Assembly: GCF_019655335.1 (NCBI RefSeq)
Contig: NZ_BPFD01000030.1
Span: 1-48,277, forward strand
DNA length: 48,277 nucleotides
Direction of reading: 5' to 3'
From: Shewanella hafniensis
GTDB taxonomy: Bacteria > Pseudomonadota > Gammaproteobacteria > Enterobacterales > Shewanellaceae
Shown: positions 1 through 11,000 of the stretch, piece after piece
Position numbering within the stretch: position 1 is the first letter of the stretch
How the letters are laid out: every line of letters starts with the position of its first letter
The notes under the pieces: model-generated
The model's database searches: none
What the model saw: the letters and a program-made list of their open reading frames with translations, nothing else
Told to the model about the DNA's origin: nothing
Made by a program: the position numbers and the translations under genes

Positions 1-111
1 AACGGCCTAATACCGTTCGATTACATCGAACACTGCCTAACGCAGTTATCTTACCCTGACTGCGATCTCCACAGCCTATTACCTTGGCAGGTTAATCTAG
101 GCAAGACGTAG
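1..111 (+). CDS. IS66 family transposase (TnpC), C-terminal fragment
   Basis: Only the last 36 codons are in the window, ending at TAG 109-111. The segment begins NGLIPFDYIEHCL and ends LLPWQVNL. IS66 TnpC transposases carry this kind of C-terminal block (ANG..PFDYL....LLPW). The frame runs open from the window edge, so the truncation is caused by the window and not by a lesion. TnpC is the DDE transposase of these elements. The inverted repeat follows 0-16 bases after the stop, the expected layout for the right end of an IS66 element. Confidence 0.8.
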   Translation, partial: NGLIPFDYIEHCLTQLSYPDCDLHSLLPWQVNLGKT

Positions 112-127
112 ATCACCGGACGCTTAC
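1..127 (+). mobile_element. Right end of an IS66-family insertion sequence
   Basis: The last 17 bases, positions 111-127, read on the minus strand as GTAAGCGTCCGGTGATC. This is the terminal inverted repeat type of IS66 elements, which start with GTAAGCG. Just inside it lies the 3' end of an IS66-type transposase reading frame. The 8 bases outside, AGTGATTT at 128-135, would be the target duplication if the family rule of 8 bp holds; the other copy lies left of the window. The element is inserted into the gene at 124-849. Confidence 0.85.
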
Positions 128-849
128 AGTGATTTGGCTTCTTTAGGCTTATCTTCTAACGAGTAAATGAACCTATTTATTTCAGAAGTACTTATCACTA
201 AAATATTATTATGGTCATCTAATTTACTTGCTAAGCTGTATTGTGGAGGTCTGTAAGGCCTCTTCAGCCTCAACCTTATTTCTTGAAGACTAAGTTTCTC
301 ATTTTCGTCTTGAGCATCAGGAGCCAAAGAAGAGTTGTACTCATCACTTTCAGACAAACGCTCTCGCCTAACCTGTAATTGATAGGTTTCGCCATCTTTT
401 TGAAGATAATGCCCAACGAAACGAGGAATTATTCCAGCATGATCAGAAGTTGTTTGATAATACCTATCTGCTATATCCGCCTGTTCCGCACCAACCATTG
501 CTAAATCCCACACCCCTGATATGGAATACGTCTCAGCTACGACCTCTTCAGCCCACAAGTCTCCTGATATCTGGGTATATCCTTTTATCGGAACGCGAAA
601 GCACTTATCTTTAGGAAAATCGGGGATATTTTTAGGTATAAGCTGCTTATATTTCACATCTTTTGCTCTAATAAGCCGTACTTTTTTAGCTTTTGCTCCA
701 TTTACAAATTTCACTGAAAGCCTGATGTGACCATCGGCTGCAAGTTGATATAACTCCGATAGTGAGATTGACTCCCCAATCAAATTAGAAATATGAGTAA
801 TCGCTTCATCAAGTGTTAACCATTTTTTCAATTTATATAACTTACTCAT
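124..849 (-). pseudogene. Integrase-linked protein of unknown function, 3' end removed by IS66
   Basis: The open frame gives 241 aa, but its last Leu codon and its stop codon (TAA, 124-126) are built from the IS66 inverted repeat. The native C-terminus therefore lies beyond the insertion sequence, outside the window. The start ATG is 13 bp after the integrase stop, so the two are probably co-transcribed. The N-terminus (KKWLTLDEAITHISNLIGE, then SLSELYQLAADGHIRLSV) looks like a small helical, DNA-binding-type module. The middle (about 80-150) is mixed alpha/beta, and the 165-190 stretch is charged. I have seen similar N-termini in proteins coded next to DUF4102-type integrases, but I know no function. 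It could be an accessory recombination or regulatory protein of the element. There are no membrane segments. Confidence 0.7.
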
Positions 850-862
850 GCTTAGCCTAGCC

Positions 863-2068
863 CTATAACGTTTTACTAGATAAAACGTCTAGATAATCCG
901 CCCATTCCTGCATTAATTTGGTTCTTTCAGCCAGATAAAGCGAACGGTTATAAGCTCTTGAGGTTGCAGTCCCAGTTAGATGAGCAAGCTGCACTTCAAT
1001 CACCTCATGATTCCAGCCTTTTTCATGCAAGATAGTTGATGCGGTACTTCTAAAACCGTGAGCTGACATGACATCAGCGGGATAGCCCAACTCACGAAGA
1101 CGATTGGTTAAAATATTTTTGCTCATTGGTTTACTGCTATCCCTTTGATTTGGGAAGACCAGCTTTGAATATCCGGTTACCGCTTTTATCTCTTGAAGAT
1201 GTTGAACCACCTGTTTAGACATCGGGACTAAATGCTCTCGCCCTCGCTTCATCTCTTCTGCTGGAATCCTTATCAAACACTCATCGAAATCGATGTATTC
1301 CCACTTTAGGTTTCTTATCTCGGTTGGTCTTAAAAATAGCCGAGGGATCAGCTTTAAAGCTTCGATAGTGCAGAAATTACCCGACTCTGAGGTGTCTATA
1401 TCGCTGATCAATTTAGCGAGCTCGTTAGGCTTAACAATTGCAGCCCTATGCTTAACAGGTGGTAAAGGTTTTAATATATCTCTCAGAGGCAAGCCTTGAG
1501 CTGGGTTATTACGTGTGAGCCGATGCGCCAATGCATAGCCGAATACTCGGTTTATAACAGCCAAAATGTTAGGGGCTTTCTTAGACGTTCCACCAGCTTC
1601 GATGGCAAGCATTAATTCAGTTATATGACCTGCATCGATCTCCTCAATATGAAGCCCACAGATAGATTTAGAGTCCACCAGCAACCATCGCTTAACTCTA
1701 GATGCATGGTCTTCAGACCAAGAATCTCTTTGCTGCTCCCACCATTTAATAGCAATTGTTGAAAACAACTTATCTTTAGAGGCTGTTTTGACACGCTTTC
1801 TATCTCTGCGCTCATCCATGGGGTTAATACCATGAATTAATGAAGCTCTTGCTTCTTCCGCCAATCTTCGAGCTTCAGCTAGTGATATAGAGGGGTATTT
1901 CCCTAAAGCCATCTCTTGGTACTTACCTGCATGCCTAAATCTCAGTCGCCAAAGTTTGACGCCACTTTTTTTAACTAATAAAAACAGGTTATTACCGTCA
2001 GATTTTTTCACCTGAGATTTATCATCTGGACAAATCATTTTTTTAACTTCTAACGTAGTTAAGGGCAT
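863..2068 (-). CDS. Tyrosine recombinase / phage-type integrase
   Basis: Site-specific recombinase of the tyrosine family, 401 aa, of the type with an N-terminal DUF4102-like arm-binding domain (about 1-90: WRLRFRHAGKYQEMALGKYP...SLAEARRLAEEA). A SAM-like core-binding domain follows (about 100-190), then the catalytic domain. Catalytic residues are visible: Arg247 in LRPTEIRNLKW, H337-x-x-R340 (HGFR), His363 and nucleophile Tyr373 (AYNR), so it looks intact. I chose ATG 2068 because AGGAG lies 6 bases upstream; an in-frame TTG six bases earlier would sit on that Shine-Dalgarno. It would excise or integrate the element extending to the left. It lies tail-side of groEL with no tRNA gene nearby, which is unusual, since many relatives target tRNA genes. 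The following gene is interrupted by IS66, so the element may no longer be fully functional. Confidence 0.93.
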   Translation of the reverse strand: MPLTTLEVKKMICPDDKSQVKKSDGNNLFLLVKKSGVKLWRLRFRHAGKYQEMALGKYPSISLAEARRLAEEARASLIHGINPMDERRDRKRVKTASKDKLFSTIAIKWWEQQRDSWSEDHASRVKRWLLVDSKSICGLHIEEIDAGHITELMLAIEAGGTSKKAPNILAVINRVFGYALAHRLTRNNPAQGLPLRDILKPLPPVKHRAAIVKPNELAKLISDIDTSESGNFCTIEALKLIPRLFLRPTEIRNLKWEYIDFDECLIRIPAEEMKRGREHLVPMSKQVVQHLQEIKAVTGYSKLVFPNQRDSSKPMSKNILTNRLRELGYPADVMSAHGFRSTASTILHEKGWNHEVIEVQLAHLTGTATSRAYNRSLYLAERTKLMQEWADYLDVLSSKTL

Positions 2069-2082
2069 CCACAACTCCTAAA

Positions 2083-2156
2083 GAGGGGTACAAGATGAGG
2101 GGTACTGAGGTTTACATACCTGTTTTTAGGACGGCATAAAATTAAGATACCCCTCA
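2083..2156. repeat. Three copies of TGAGGGGTA-like repeat upstream of the integrase
   Basis: GAGGGGTAC occurs as a direct repeat at 2083-2091 and 2097-2105 (14-bp period), and TACCCCTCA, its inverted form, at 2148-2156. They lie between the integrase start and the groEL terminator, the place where attachment-site arm sequences or excisionase/autoregulator sites usually sit. The assignment as integrase arm sites is inference. Confidence 0.45.
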
Positions 2157-2220
2157 TTAACACCTCAACATTCTAAGAACCAATGAAATATTATGGGTAC
2201 TTATAGGAAGCCAAGTCAAT

Positions 2221-2252
2221 AAAAAAGCCCGTAAACTATAAGCTTACGGGCT
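2221..2252 (-). terminator. Rho-independent terminator of groESL
   Basis: On the minus strand AGCCCGTAA (2252-2244) pairs with TTACGGGCT (2234-2226) across a 9-base loop and is followed by six T residues. It begins 34 bases after the groEL stop. It marks the conserved side of the integrated element, which must begin between here and the integrase. Confidence 0.88.
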
Positions 2253-2285
2253 GTCCTAGGAAGTATTAGTATTTGGGCAATACGA

Positions 2286-3935
<1,650 letters not shown>

Positions 3936-3980
3936 TTAAATTTTTAATGATTAATTGGAATGTCGAATTGATGCTGAGGA

Positions 3981-4271
3981 TTAACCCACTACTGCCATCA
4001 GGTCAGCTTCCGACAGGATCAAGACTTCTTGACCGTCGATTTTTTCTTTCTTAACGCCGTAACCTTCGTTGAAGATCACCACGTCACCCACTTTGACATC
4101 CAGTGGCTTAACTGTGCCATTTTCTAAAATACGGCCATTGCCCACAGCAAGGATTTCACCGCGAGTTGATTTTTCAGCGGCGCTACCGGTCAGTACTATG
4201 CCACCCGCTGATGTTGATTCAACTTCTAGACGCTTAACGATTACGCGGTCATGTAATGGACGAATATTCAT
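3981..4271 (-). CDS. groES: Co-chaperonin GroES (10 kDa, Hsp10)
   Basis: Heptameric lid of the GroEL chamber, 96 aa as expected. The sequence starts [14 protein letters not shown], and residues 17-32 ([16 protein letters not shown]) form the mobile loop that contacts GroEL, with the IVL hydrophobic triplet present. The Shine-Dalgarno GGAGAG lies 7 bases ahead of ATG 4271. It is the first gene of the groESL operon, transcribed from the sigma-32 promoter at 4364-4392 through a short leader that begins with a hairpin. Confidence 0.99.
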   Translation of the reverse strand: MNIRPLHDRVIVKRLEVESTSAGGIVLTGSAAEKSTRGEILAVGNGRILENGTVKPLDVKVGDVVIFNEGYGVKKEKIDGQEVLILSEADLMAVVG

Positions 4272-4323
4272 CTATGAACTCTCCTAATGATTTGATGCCC
4301 TACAATCGAGCCTATTTGTGATT

Positions 4324-4348
4324 AAAAAAACAGACACCTCGGTCTGCT
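4324..4348 (-). promoter_or_regulatory. Hairpin with T tract at the 5' end of the groESL leader
   Basis: On the minus strand CAGAC pairs with GTCTG (extended by a G-U and an A-U pair) around a six-base loop and is followed by seven T residues. It lies between the sigma-32 promoter and groES, within roughly the first 10-30 bases of the predicted transcript. It resembles a terminator. That close to the start site, a 5' stabilising stem-loop or an attenuator are both possible. Confidence 0.5.
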
Positions 4349-4363
4349 CTTTTGCTGTCTGAG

Positions 4364-4392
4364 ATATGGGGCTGGCTGTGTCGAGATCCAAG
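4364..4392 (-). promoter_or_regulatory. Sigma-32 (RpoH) heat-shock promoter of groESL
   Basis: On the minus strand the -35 box reads CTTGGAT (4392-4386) and the -10 box reads CCCCATAT (4371-4364), separated by 14 bases. The known sigma-32 consensus is CTTGAAA and CCCCATnT with an 11-16 base spacer, so the -10 is perfect and the -35 is close. Transcription would start near 4357. Confidence 0.8.
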
Positions 4393-4451
4393 GGCATTTA
4401 CAAAAAAAACTTCAATTTTTTGATGTCGGTTTTTTCAAGTCGGCACAATCC

Positions 4452-4460
4452 TGCTAGAAT
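4452..4460 (+). promoter_or_regulatory. Extended -10 promoter candidate for the MATE gene
   Basis: TGCTAGAAT matches the extended -10 form TGnTAnAAT, 36 bases before the ATG. No convincing -35 box is seen (TTTCAA is nearest), as is common for extended -10 promoters. Confidence 0.4.
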
Positions 4461-4495
4461 CTCGCCTCCGCTCGCTAACAAGGCACTATTTTTCC

Positions 4496-5857
4496 ATGAA
4501 AGACAGACACGGGCTGCTCACCGCGCCAATTGGTCGTGTACTGCTCAACATGAGCCTCCCCAACTTAATTGGCATTATGACCATTCTAGGTTTCAGCCTC
4601 GCTGACACTTTTTTTATCAGCCAATTGGGCACCGAAGCCTTAGCCGCCATTAGTTTTACCTTTCCAGTGACCTTAGTGATCTCGAGTATCGCCATTGGTA
4701 TTGGCGCTGGTGTCTCGACTAATTTAGGCCGACTTATCGGTTCGGGTAATGCCCACAAGGCCAAAGTCTTCTTGCATGATGCCTTATTACTCACCTTTGG
4801 TTTGATTGCCAGTTTAGCCGCACTGGGTAGCATTTTTATCGCGCCGCTGTTTCGCTTACTTGGGGCAAATGATGACAGCTTGCCGCTGATCCACGACTAT
4901 ATGATTTACTGGTATGTCAGCGCGCCACTGCTGGTATTGTTGATGGTGGGCAATCAAGGTTTGCGTTCCACCGGCGATACTCGCTCGCCAGCGATGATTA
5001 TGGCGCTGGCGGCAGTCATTAACCTTATCCTCGATCCATTACTTATCTTCGGTATTGGGCCGTTTCCGCGCTTAGAAATCCAAGGCGCCGCGATAGCAAC
5101 CCTGTTCGCTTGGTTGATTGCCTTATCTTTGTCGGGCTATTTGTTGATTGTTAGGCGCAAGATGCTCGAATGGGCGGCCTTTGACATCGACAGAATGCGC
5201 GCCAACTGGACTAAATTAGCCCATATCGCCCAGCCGGCAGCGCTGATGAATTTAATCAATCCATTAGCCAATGCCGTTATCATGGCGATGTTGGCACATA
5301 TCGACCATAGCGCAGTGGCAGCCTTTGGGGCTGGGACTCGCTTAGAGTCAGTGCTGTTAATAGTCGTGATGGCACTGTCGTCGAGCCTAATGCCCTTTAT
5401 CGCGCAAAACTTAGGGGCAGGACAGCCACAAAGAGCGAAAGAAGCCCTGCTGCTATCGATAAAATTTATTTTTGTTTTCCAAACCTTACTCTATATCCCG
5501 CTGATCTTTTTAGCTGAGCCTATCGCGCACTTATTCAGTACCGATCCGCAGGTTATCGAATGGCTTAGTTTTTATATCTTAGTGCTGCCCTGCGCCTACG
5601 GACCTTTAGGCATAGTGATTATTGTCGCAACCTCGCTCAATGCTTACCACAGACCTATGAGTTCACTGGTGATCAACCTGTGCCGCTTAGTGCTACTTAT
5701 GCTGCCGTTGGCGGCCTTGGGATCGTACATAGGTGACGTGAAAGGCCTGCTGCTGGCGCTGCCTGTGACCAATATTTTGATGGGGATTGCCTGTTACTGG
5801 CTGGCGCAGCGGATCTGTGAACCGACAAAGGTCACAACCGCTAACGCCATGAGCTAA
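4496..5857 (+). CDS. MATE family multidrug/sodium exporter
   Basis: Inner-membrane antiporter of the MATE (multi-antimicrobial extrusion) family, 453 aa with twelve predicted hydrophobic segments, the usual size. The two MatE halves are visible. The first starts APIGRVLLNMSLPNLIGIMT and includes LADTFFISQLGTEALAAISFTFP, a typical MATE signature. The second starts near residue 240 with AQPAALMNLINPLANAVIMAML and includes SSSLMPFIAQNLGAGQ. It exports cationic drugs or metabolites using Na+ or H+; the substrate cannot be read from sequence. The Shine-Dalgarno (AAGG) is distant and weak. The stop overlaps by 4 bases the stop of the convergent LysR gene. It probably belongs to no operon. Confidence 0.92.
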   Translation: MKDRHGLLTAPIGRVLLNMSLPNLIGIMTILGFSLADTFFISQLGTEALAAISFTFPVTLVISSIAIGIGAGVSTNLGRLIGSGNAHKAKVFLHDALLLTFGLIASLAALGSIFIAPLFRLLGANDDSLPLIHDYMIYWYVSAPLLVLLMVGNQGLRSTGDTRSPAMIMALAAVINLILDPLLIFGIGPFPRLEIQGAAIATLFAWLIALSLSGYLLIVRRKMLEWAAFDIDRMRANWTKLAHIAQPAALMNLINPLANAVIMAMLAHIDHSAVAAFGAGTRLESVLLIVVMALSSSLMPFIAQNLGAGQPQRAKEALLLSIKFIFVFQTLLYIPLIFLAEPIAHLFSTDPQVIEWLSFYILVLPCAYGPLGIVIIVATSLNAYHRPMSSLVINLCRLVLLMLPLAALGSYIGDVKGLLLALPVTNILMGIACYWLAQRICEPTKVTTANAMS

Positions 5858-6855
5858 AGGGAAACGAGTTCGATTTTTTGCCTAGAAAGTGGCAAAACAT
5901 CATCTGAAAACGCTTCTGAAGAGGCTTTGCAGGAGCGACGTGTACCTTGCTCGCTCATGTTAGTCGGCACGCCATTTGGCACTAACTCTTGCATTATGTA
6001 GTCGATAAAGCGTCGGCTGGCTAAACTCACATAACGTCTTGATGGATAAGCTAAGAAGCACTCGCCTTGGTGGGGCTGGATTTCAGGTAACAGCGTCACC
6101 AACTCTCCGCTTTGGACATATTCCTCTACCACTTCAACGGGCGCATACACGATACCGCGCCCTTGCAACGCAAACTCAACTGCCACTTCAACACTGTTGG
6201 AGCAGAAATTGCCTCTGACTCTCACCTCTTGCTCTGATCCTATCCATAACTCATTGAAAATTTTTCCGTTGGATAATCGGAACAAGGAAACATTATGCGA
6301 TTCAATTTGTTGTGGTGTTTTAGGTGTGCCGTGCGCCGCTAAATATTGAGGACTGGCGTAAAAACGTAAGTCAGTGGTAAAAATCGGCCGCACCACTAAA
6401 TCTAAGGTATCCAACGCGGGCTCGACCACAAAAGCCACATCGAGATTATGTTTCACCATATCGACGGATTCTGAGCTACTGATGACTTCTAAGGTGAGTT
6501 TTGGGTGCATATCCATAAAGCGGAAAATGGCTTGCATCAAGATTTTCATGCTATGGATGGGGAACATTTGAATGCGCAGATGCCCGCTGATCTCAGCATC
6601 ATCATTGGTCATTTCAAATAGAGTTTCATCGAGCTGGGCCAGAATGTTTTGCGAGCGCTGGTAGAAATGGCTGCCCGCAGAGGTGAGCGTCATGGAGCGG
6701 CTCTGGCGGTGGAACAATTTAATATTCAGCTCATCTTCCAAGGCTTGCAAACGTCGACTCACAGTCGATTTGGGTAAGTTAAGTAAATCAGCCGCTTCAA
6801 TCAAACTACCGGTTTCAGCAATTCGGTGGAATAACGCTAAGTCCTCTGTCTTCAT
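5854..6855 (-). CDS. LysR-type transcriptional regulator, divergent from RND efflux genes
   Basis: 333 aa. The N-terminal winged helix-turn-helix is seen in residues 3-62 (LALFHRIAETGSLIEAADLLNLPKSTVSRRLQALEDELN). The C-terminal two-lobe effector domain spans about 90-290. I use ATG 6855 instead of 6900 because AAGG lies 5-6 bases ahead and LysR proteins characteristically start a few residues before ..DLALF. The last 40 residues (after VPNGVPTNMSEQ) extend beyond the usual LysR end and are polar. It is divergently placed (128 bp between starts) from the membrane-fusion/RND pair. Regulators of this type usually control the divergent operon, so control of efflux is likely but not shown. The co-inducer is unknown. 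Confidence 0.9.
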   Translation of the reverse strand: MKTEDLALFHRIAETGSLIEAADLLNLPKSTVSRRLQALEDELNIKLFHRQSRSMTLTSAGSHFYQRSQNILAQLDETLFEMTNDDAEISGHLRIQMFPIHSMKILMQAIFRFMDMHPKLTLEVISSSESVDMVKHNLDVAFVVEPALDTLDLVVRPIFTTDLRFYASPQYLAAHGTPKTPQQIESHNVSLFRLSNGKIFNELWIGSEQEVRVRGNFCSNSVEVAVEFALQGRGIVYAPVEVVEEYVQSGELVTLLPEIQPHQGECFLAYPSRRYVSLASRRFIDYIMQELVPNGVPTNMSEQGTRRSCKASSEAFSDDVLPLSRQKIELVSL

Positions 6856-6983
6856 TTTGGCCTTAAATTCAATCTCATTATGTGGGACTGATAATCCCAA
6901 AGTATCCCGTTTATTGCAACTACTTTAGCTGTTATCTTCGCGCTCAGAAATGCTGACAACTTGTTAACTAGGAAATCGCTACC

Positions 6984-8066
6984 ATGAAATCATCTCGACT
7001 CTTGCCACTGGCTATGCTGCTTCCAGCCCTGCTCAGTGGTTGTTCGCCAGCGGAAAGTTCAGTGCAAGTGGACACTGTCCGTCCGGTTAAACTGTTTGAA
7101 GTGCTCAACGTAGAAGCTGGAGATTTTAGAACCTTTCCTGCCCGCGTTGCCGCCAATAGCCGCGCCGAATTGTCGTTCCGTATTTCAGGGCAACTCACCG
7201 AACTGACATTAGTCGAAGGCCAAAGAGTCGCTCAAGGTAGTCTGCTCGCCCAGCTTGACGATAGGGATGCCAAAAATAACTTAATGACCCGTGAGGCAGA
7301 GCACGAACTGTTAGCCGCCGACTTTAAACGTAAGACCGAGCTACTCAATCGTAAGCTGATTTCACAGTCTGAGTTTGATAGCACTCAAGCGCAGCTCAAA
7401 TCGGCCAAGGCCGCCCTTGCGGCTGCGCGCGATCAGCTGAGTTACACCCGCTTAACCGCGCCCTTTAGCGGCACTATTGCAAAACGTTTAGTGGATAATC
7501 ACCAAATCGTGCAGGCCAATCAAGGCGTACTAACACTGCAAAACAACAACTTGCTCGATGTGAGCATTCAAGTCCCCGAAGCCATGGCGGCGGGGCTGAA
7601 GCAATATACCGATCAAGCTCACTTTGCAGCTAAAGTGCGTTTTAGCGCCTTCCCCGAGCAGAGCTTCGACGCCAAGTTTAAAGAATACTCCACCCAAGTC
7701 ACCCCAGGCACTCAAGCCTATGAAGTGGTGTTCTCATTACCTCAACCCCAAGATATTCAATTACTTCCTGGTATGAGCGCCGAATTAACCTTGGCTTTAG
7801 TCAAAGATCCCAGCGCACTCGCGTCAACGGTCGTGCCTGTGACCGCTATCGATAAACGCGATCAAGATGGCCAAGTGCAAGTGTGGGTTTATCAAACCCA
7901 ATCGGGTGAAGTCAAACCGACGATGGTGACGCTAGGACGCGTGAGTAATCAAGGCGTTGAGATTTTAACTGGCGTCAACAAGGGCGATCTTATCGTCAGC
8001 GCTGGGGTGTCTCAATTATCCGCGGGCATGAAAGTCAAACCACTTCGCTGGCAGCGTGGAGTGTAA
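6984..8066 (+). CDS. RND efflux periplasmic adaptor (membrane fusion protein), lipoprotein
   Basis: 360 aa. The signal peptide ends in a lipobox (LLSGC, Cys20), so the protein is anchored in the inner-membrane outer leaflet. The HlyD/AcrA fold is seen: barrel-sandwich half AELSFRISGQLTELTLVEGQRVAQGSLLAQLDDRD, a coiled-coil hairpin (about 100-155), second lipoyl half LTAPFSGTIAKRLVDNHQIV, then beta-barrel and membrane-proximal domains. AGGA lies about 10 bases before the ATG. It is joined to the RND pump by a gap of only 3 bases, so the two form one operon. No outer-membrane factor gene is adjacent, so a TolC-like protein must be shared. The LysR gene upstream is the likely regulator. Confidence 0.93.
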   Translation: MKSSRLLPLAMLLPALLSGCSPAESSVQVDTVRPVKLFEVLNVEAGDFRTFPARVAANSRAELSFRISGQLTELTLVEGQRVAQGSLLAQLDDRDAKNNLMTREAEHELLAADFKRKTELLNRKLISQSEFDSTQAQLKSAKAALAAARDQLSYTRLTAPFSGTIAKRLVDNHQIVQANQGVLTLQNNNLLDVSIQVPEAMAAGLKQYTDQAHFAAKVRFSAFPEQSFDAKFKEYSTQVTPGTQAYEVVFSLPQPQDIQLLPGMSAELTLALVKDPSALASTVVPVTAIDKRDQDGQVQVWVYQTQSGEVKPTMVTLGRVSNQGVEILTGVNKGDLIVSAGVSQLSAGMKVKPLRWQRGV

Positions 8067-8069
8067 TTG

Positions 8070-11000
8070 ATGAACATTGCAGAGTATTCGATACGCCACA
8101 AAGTCATCAGTTGGATGTTTGTGTTGCTACTACTCGTGGGTGGCGGCGTGAGTTTTACCGGTTTGGGGCAATTAGAATTTCCCGAATTTACCATTAAAGA
8201 AGCCTTAGTGATCACGGCTTATCCCGGTGCATCACCAGAGCAAGTGGAAGAAGAAGTCACACTGCCGCTCGAAGATGCCCTACAACAACTCGATGCGATT
8301 AAGCATGTGACCTCGATTAACAGTGCGGGCCTGTCACAAATCCAAATCGAGATTAAAGAAAGCTACGACAAAACCAGCCTGCCACAGGTATGGGATGAAG
8401 TACGGCGCAAGGTCAACGACACAGCTGGAAGCTTGCCTCCGGGCACCACAGCGCCGCAAGTGATGGACGACTTTGGTGATGTGTATGGCATTTTATTTAA
8501 TCTCTCTGGCCCTGATTACAGTAACCGCGAATTAAGCAATTACGCCGACTATCTGCGCCGTGAACTCGTGCTAGTACCCGGCGTTAAAAAAGTTTCAGTT
8601 GCGGGCAACGTCACCGAGCAAGTGGTGATTGAAATCTCCCAGCAAAAGCTGTCGGCACTGGGGTTAGATCAAAGCTATATCTATGGTTTAGTGAACAATC
8701 AAAACGTGGTCTCTAACGCGGGCAGCTTAGTGATTGGCGATAACCGTATCCGTATTCATCCCACGGGCGAATTTAGCAATGTGCAGGATCTCGCGCGTTT
8801 GATCGTTAGTCCACCGGGTAGCACTGAGCTCATTTACCTTGGCGACATTGCCAATATTGAGAAGGACTACGACGAAACCCCGAATGTGCTTTACCACAAT
8901 AAGGGTGAAGCGGCGTTATCTCTGGGGATCTCTTTCTCTAGTGGCGTGAACGTGGTTGAAGTCGGACAGAAGGTCAGTAACCGTTTAGCCGAGCTTGAAT
9001 CCCAACGCCCAATCGGCATGAATTTAGCGACGGTTTACAACCAGAGTCAGGCGGTCGATGAGACAGTCAACGGCTTCTTAATCAATCTATTAGAATCGAT
9101 TGCAATCGTGATCGCCGTGCTCCTGCTGTTTATGGGGCTGCGCTCGGGTCTGTTGATGGGTCTGATCTTACTGCTGACAATTCTGGGTACCTTTATTGTG
9201 ATGAAAGTGCTGGGGATTGAGCTACAACTTATCTCCCTCGGCGCACTCATTATCGCCCTCGGCATGTTGGTCGATAACGCGATTGTGGTCACAGAAGGTA
9301 TTTTGATTGGTCTTCGCCGTGGTAAAACGCGCCTCGAAGCCGCCAAGCAAATTGTGGCTCAAACCCAGTGGCCGCTATTGGGCGCGACTGTAATTGCCAT
9401 TATTGCCTTTGCGCCCATTGGCCTATCGCAAAATGCCGCCGGTGAGTTCTGCCGTTCTTTATTCCAAGTGTTGATGATTTCGCTGTTTATCAGTTGGATC
9501 ACCGCCATCACCTTAACGCCGTTCTTCTGCCATCTGTTATTTAAGGATGCGCCGAGCGACGAAGAAGCCCAAGACCCTTACAAGGGCTGGTTCTTCAACT
9601 TATATCGCGCAAGTTTAACCCTAGCGCTGCGCTTTAGACTGGTGAGTATTCTGCTGGTTGTCGCCATGCTGTTCAGCGCGGTGGTGGGCTTTGGTCATAT
9701 TAAAAATGTGTTCTTCCCTGCCTCTAACACGCCAATTTTCTTTGTGGATATCTGGATGCCAGAAGGGACAGATATTAAAGCAACCGAACGCTTTACCGCT
9801 GATATCGAAAAGTTAATGCTCTCGCTGAACGAGCAAAAAGACGTAGGGCTAAAACACTTAACAACCGTTATTGGTCAAGGTTCGCAGCGTTTCGTCCTGC
9901 CCTATCAACCAGAAAAAGGCTATCCCGCCTTTGCGCAGTTGATAGTCGAAATGCAGGATCTTGCCGCCGTTAAAGCCTATATGCCAGAGTTAGAAACCTT
10001 GTTAAATCAACGTTTCCCACAGGCGCAATATCGCTTGAAAAACATGGAGAACGGCCCTTCGCCCGCCGCCAAAATTGAGGCGCGCTTCTATGGCGATAAT
10101 CCTGAAGTGCTACGCGCTTTAGGCGACCAAGCCGAAGCCATTTTCCACGCCGAACCGAGCATGGATGGCATACGCCACAACTGGCGCAACCAAGTGCCCT
10201 TGATCCGTCCACAGTTAGAAAACGCCCAAGCGCGGGAAACGGGGATCAGCAAACAAGATCTGGACAATGCCCTATTGGTTAACTTTAGCGGTAAGCAAAT
10301 TGGTTTATACCGAGAAACCAGCCACTTGTTGCCGATCGTCGCCAGAGCGCCCGCCGAAGAACGTTTGCAAGCCGACAGCCTATGGAAGCTGCAAATTTGG
10401 AGTAGCGAACACAATACCTTTGTACCAGCCACTCAAGTGGTGAGTAACTTCAACACTGAGTGGGAAAATCCGCTGGTGATGCGCCGCGATCGCATGCGTA
10501 TGCTCGCTGTGATGGCCGATCCTAAGCTTGGCAGTGATGAAACAGCCGACTCTGTGCTGCGTAAAGTGAAAGACAAGGTCGAAGCGATCAGCCTGCCCGC
10601 AGGTTATCACTTGGAATGGGGCGGTGAATTTGAAACCGCAGGCGAAGCACAAACCGCAGTATTCAGCTCAATTCCTATGGGTTATCTGGCGATGTTCTTG
10701 ATCACTGTATTCTTGTTCAACTCAGTGCGTCAGCCCTTAGTGATCTGGTTTACTGTGCCCTTGGCCCTGATTGGGGTGTCTGCGGGACTCTTGTTATTCG
10801 ACGCCCCTTTCAGCTTTATGGCGCTACTCGGCCTGCTGAGTTTGTCGGGTATGGTGATTAAAAACGGTATCGTCTTGGTCGATCAAATCAACCTCGAACT
10901 CAGTGAAGGCAAACCCGCTTATTTCGCCTTGGTCGACTCCTGTGTCAGCCGTGTGCGCCCCGTCATGATGGCAGCGATAACCACTATGCTCGGGATGATC

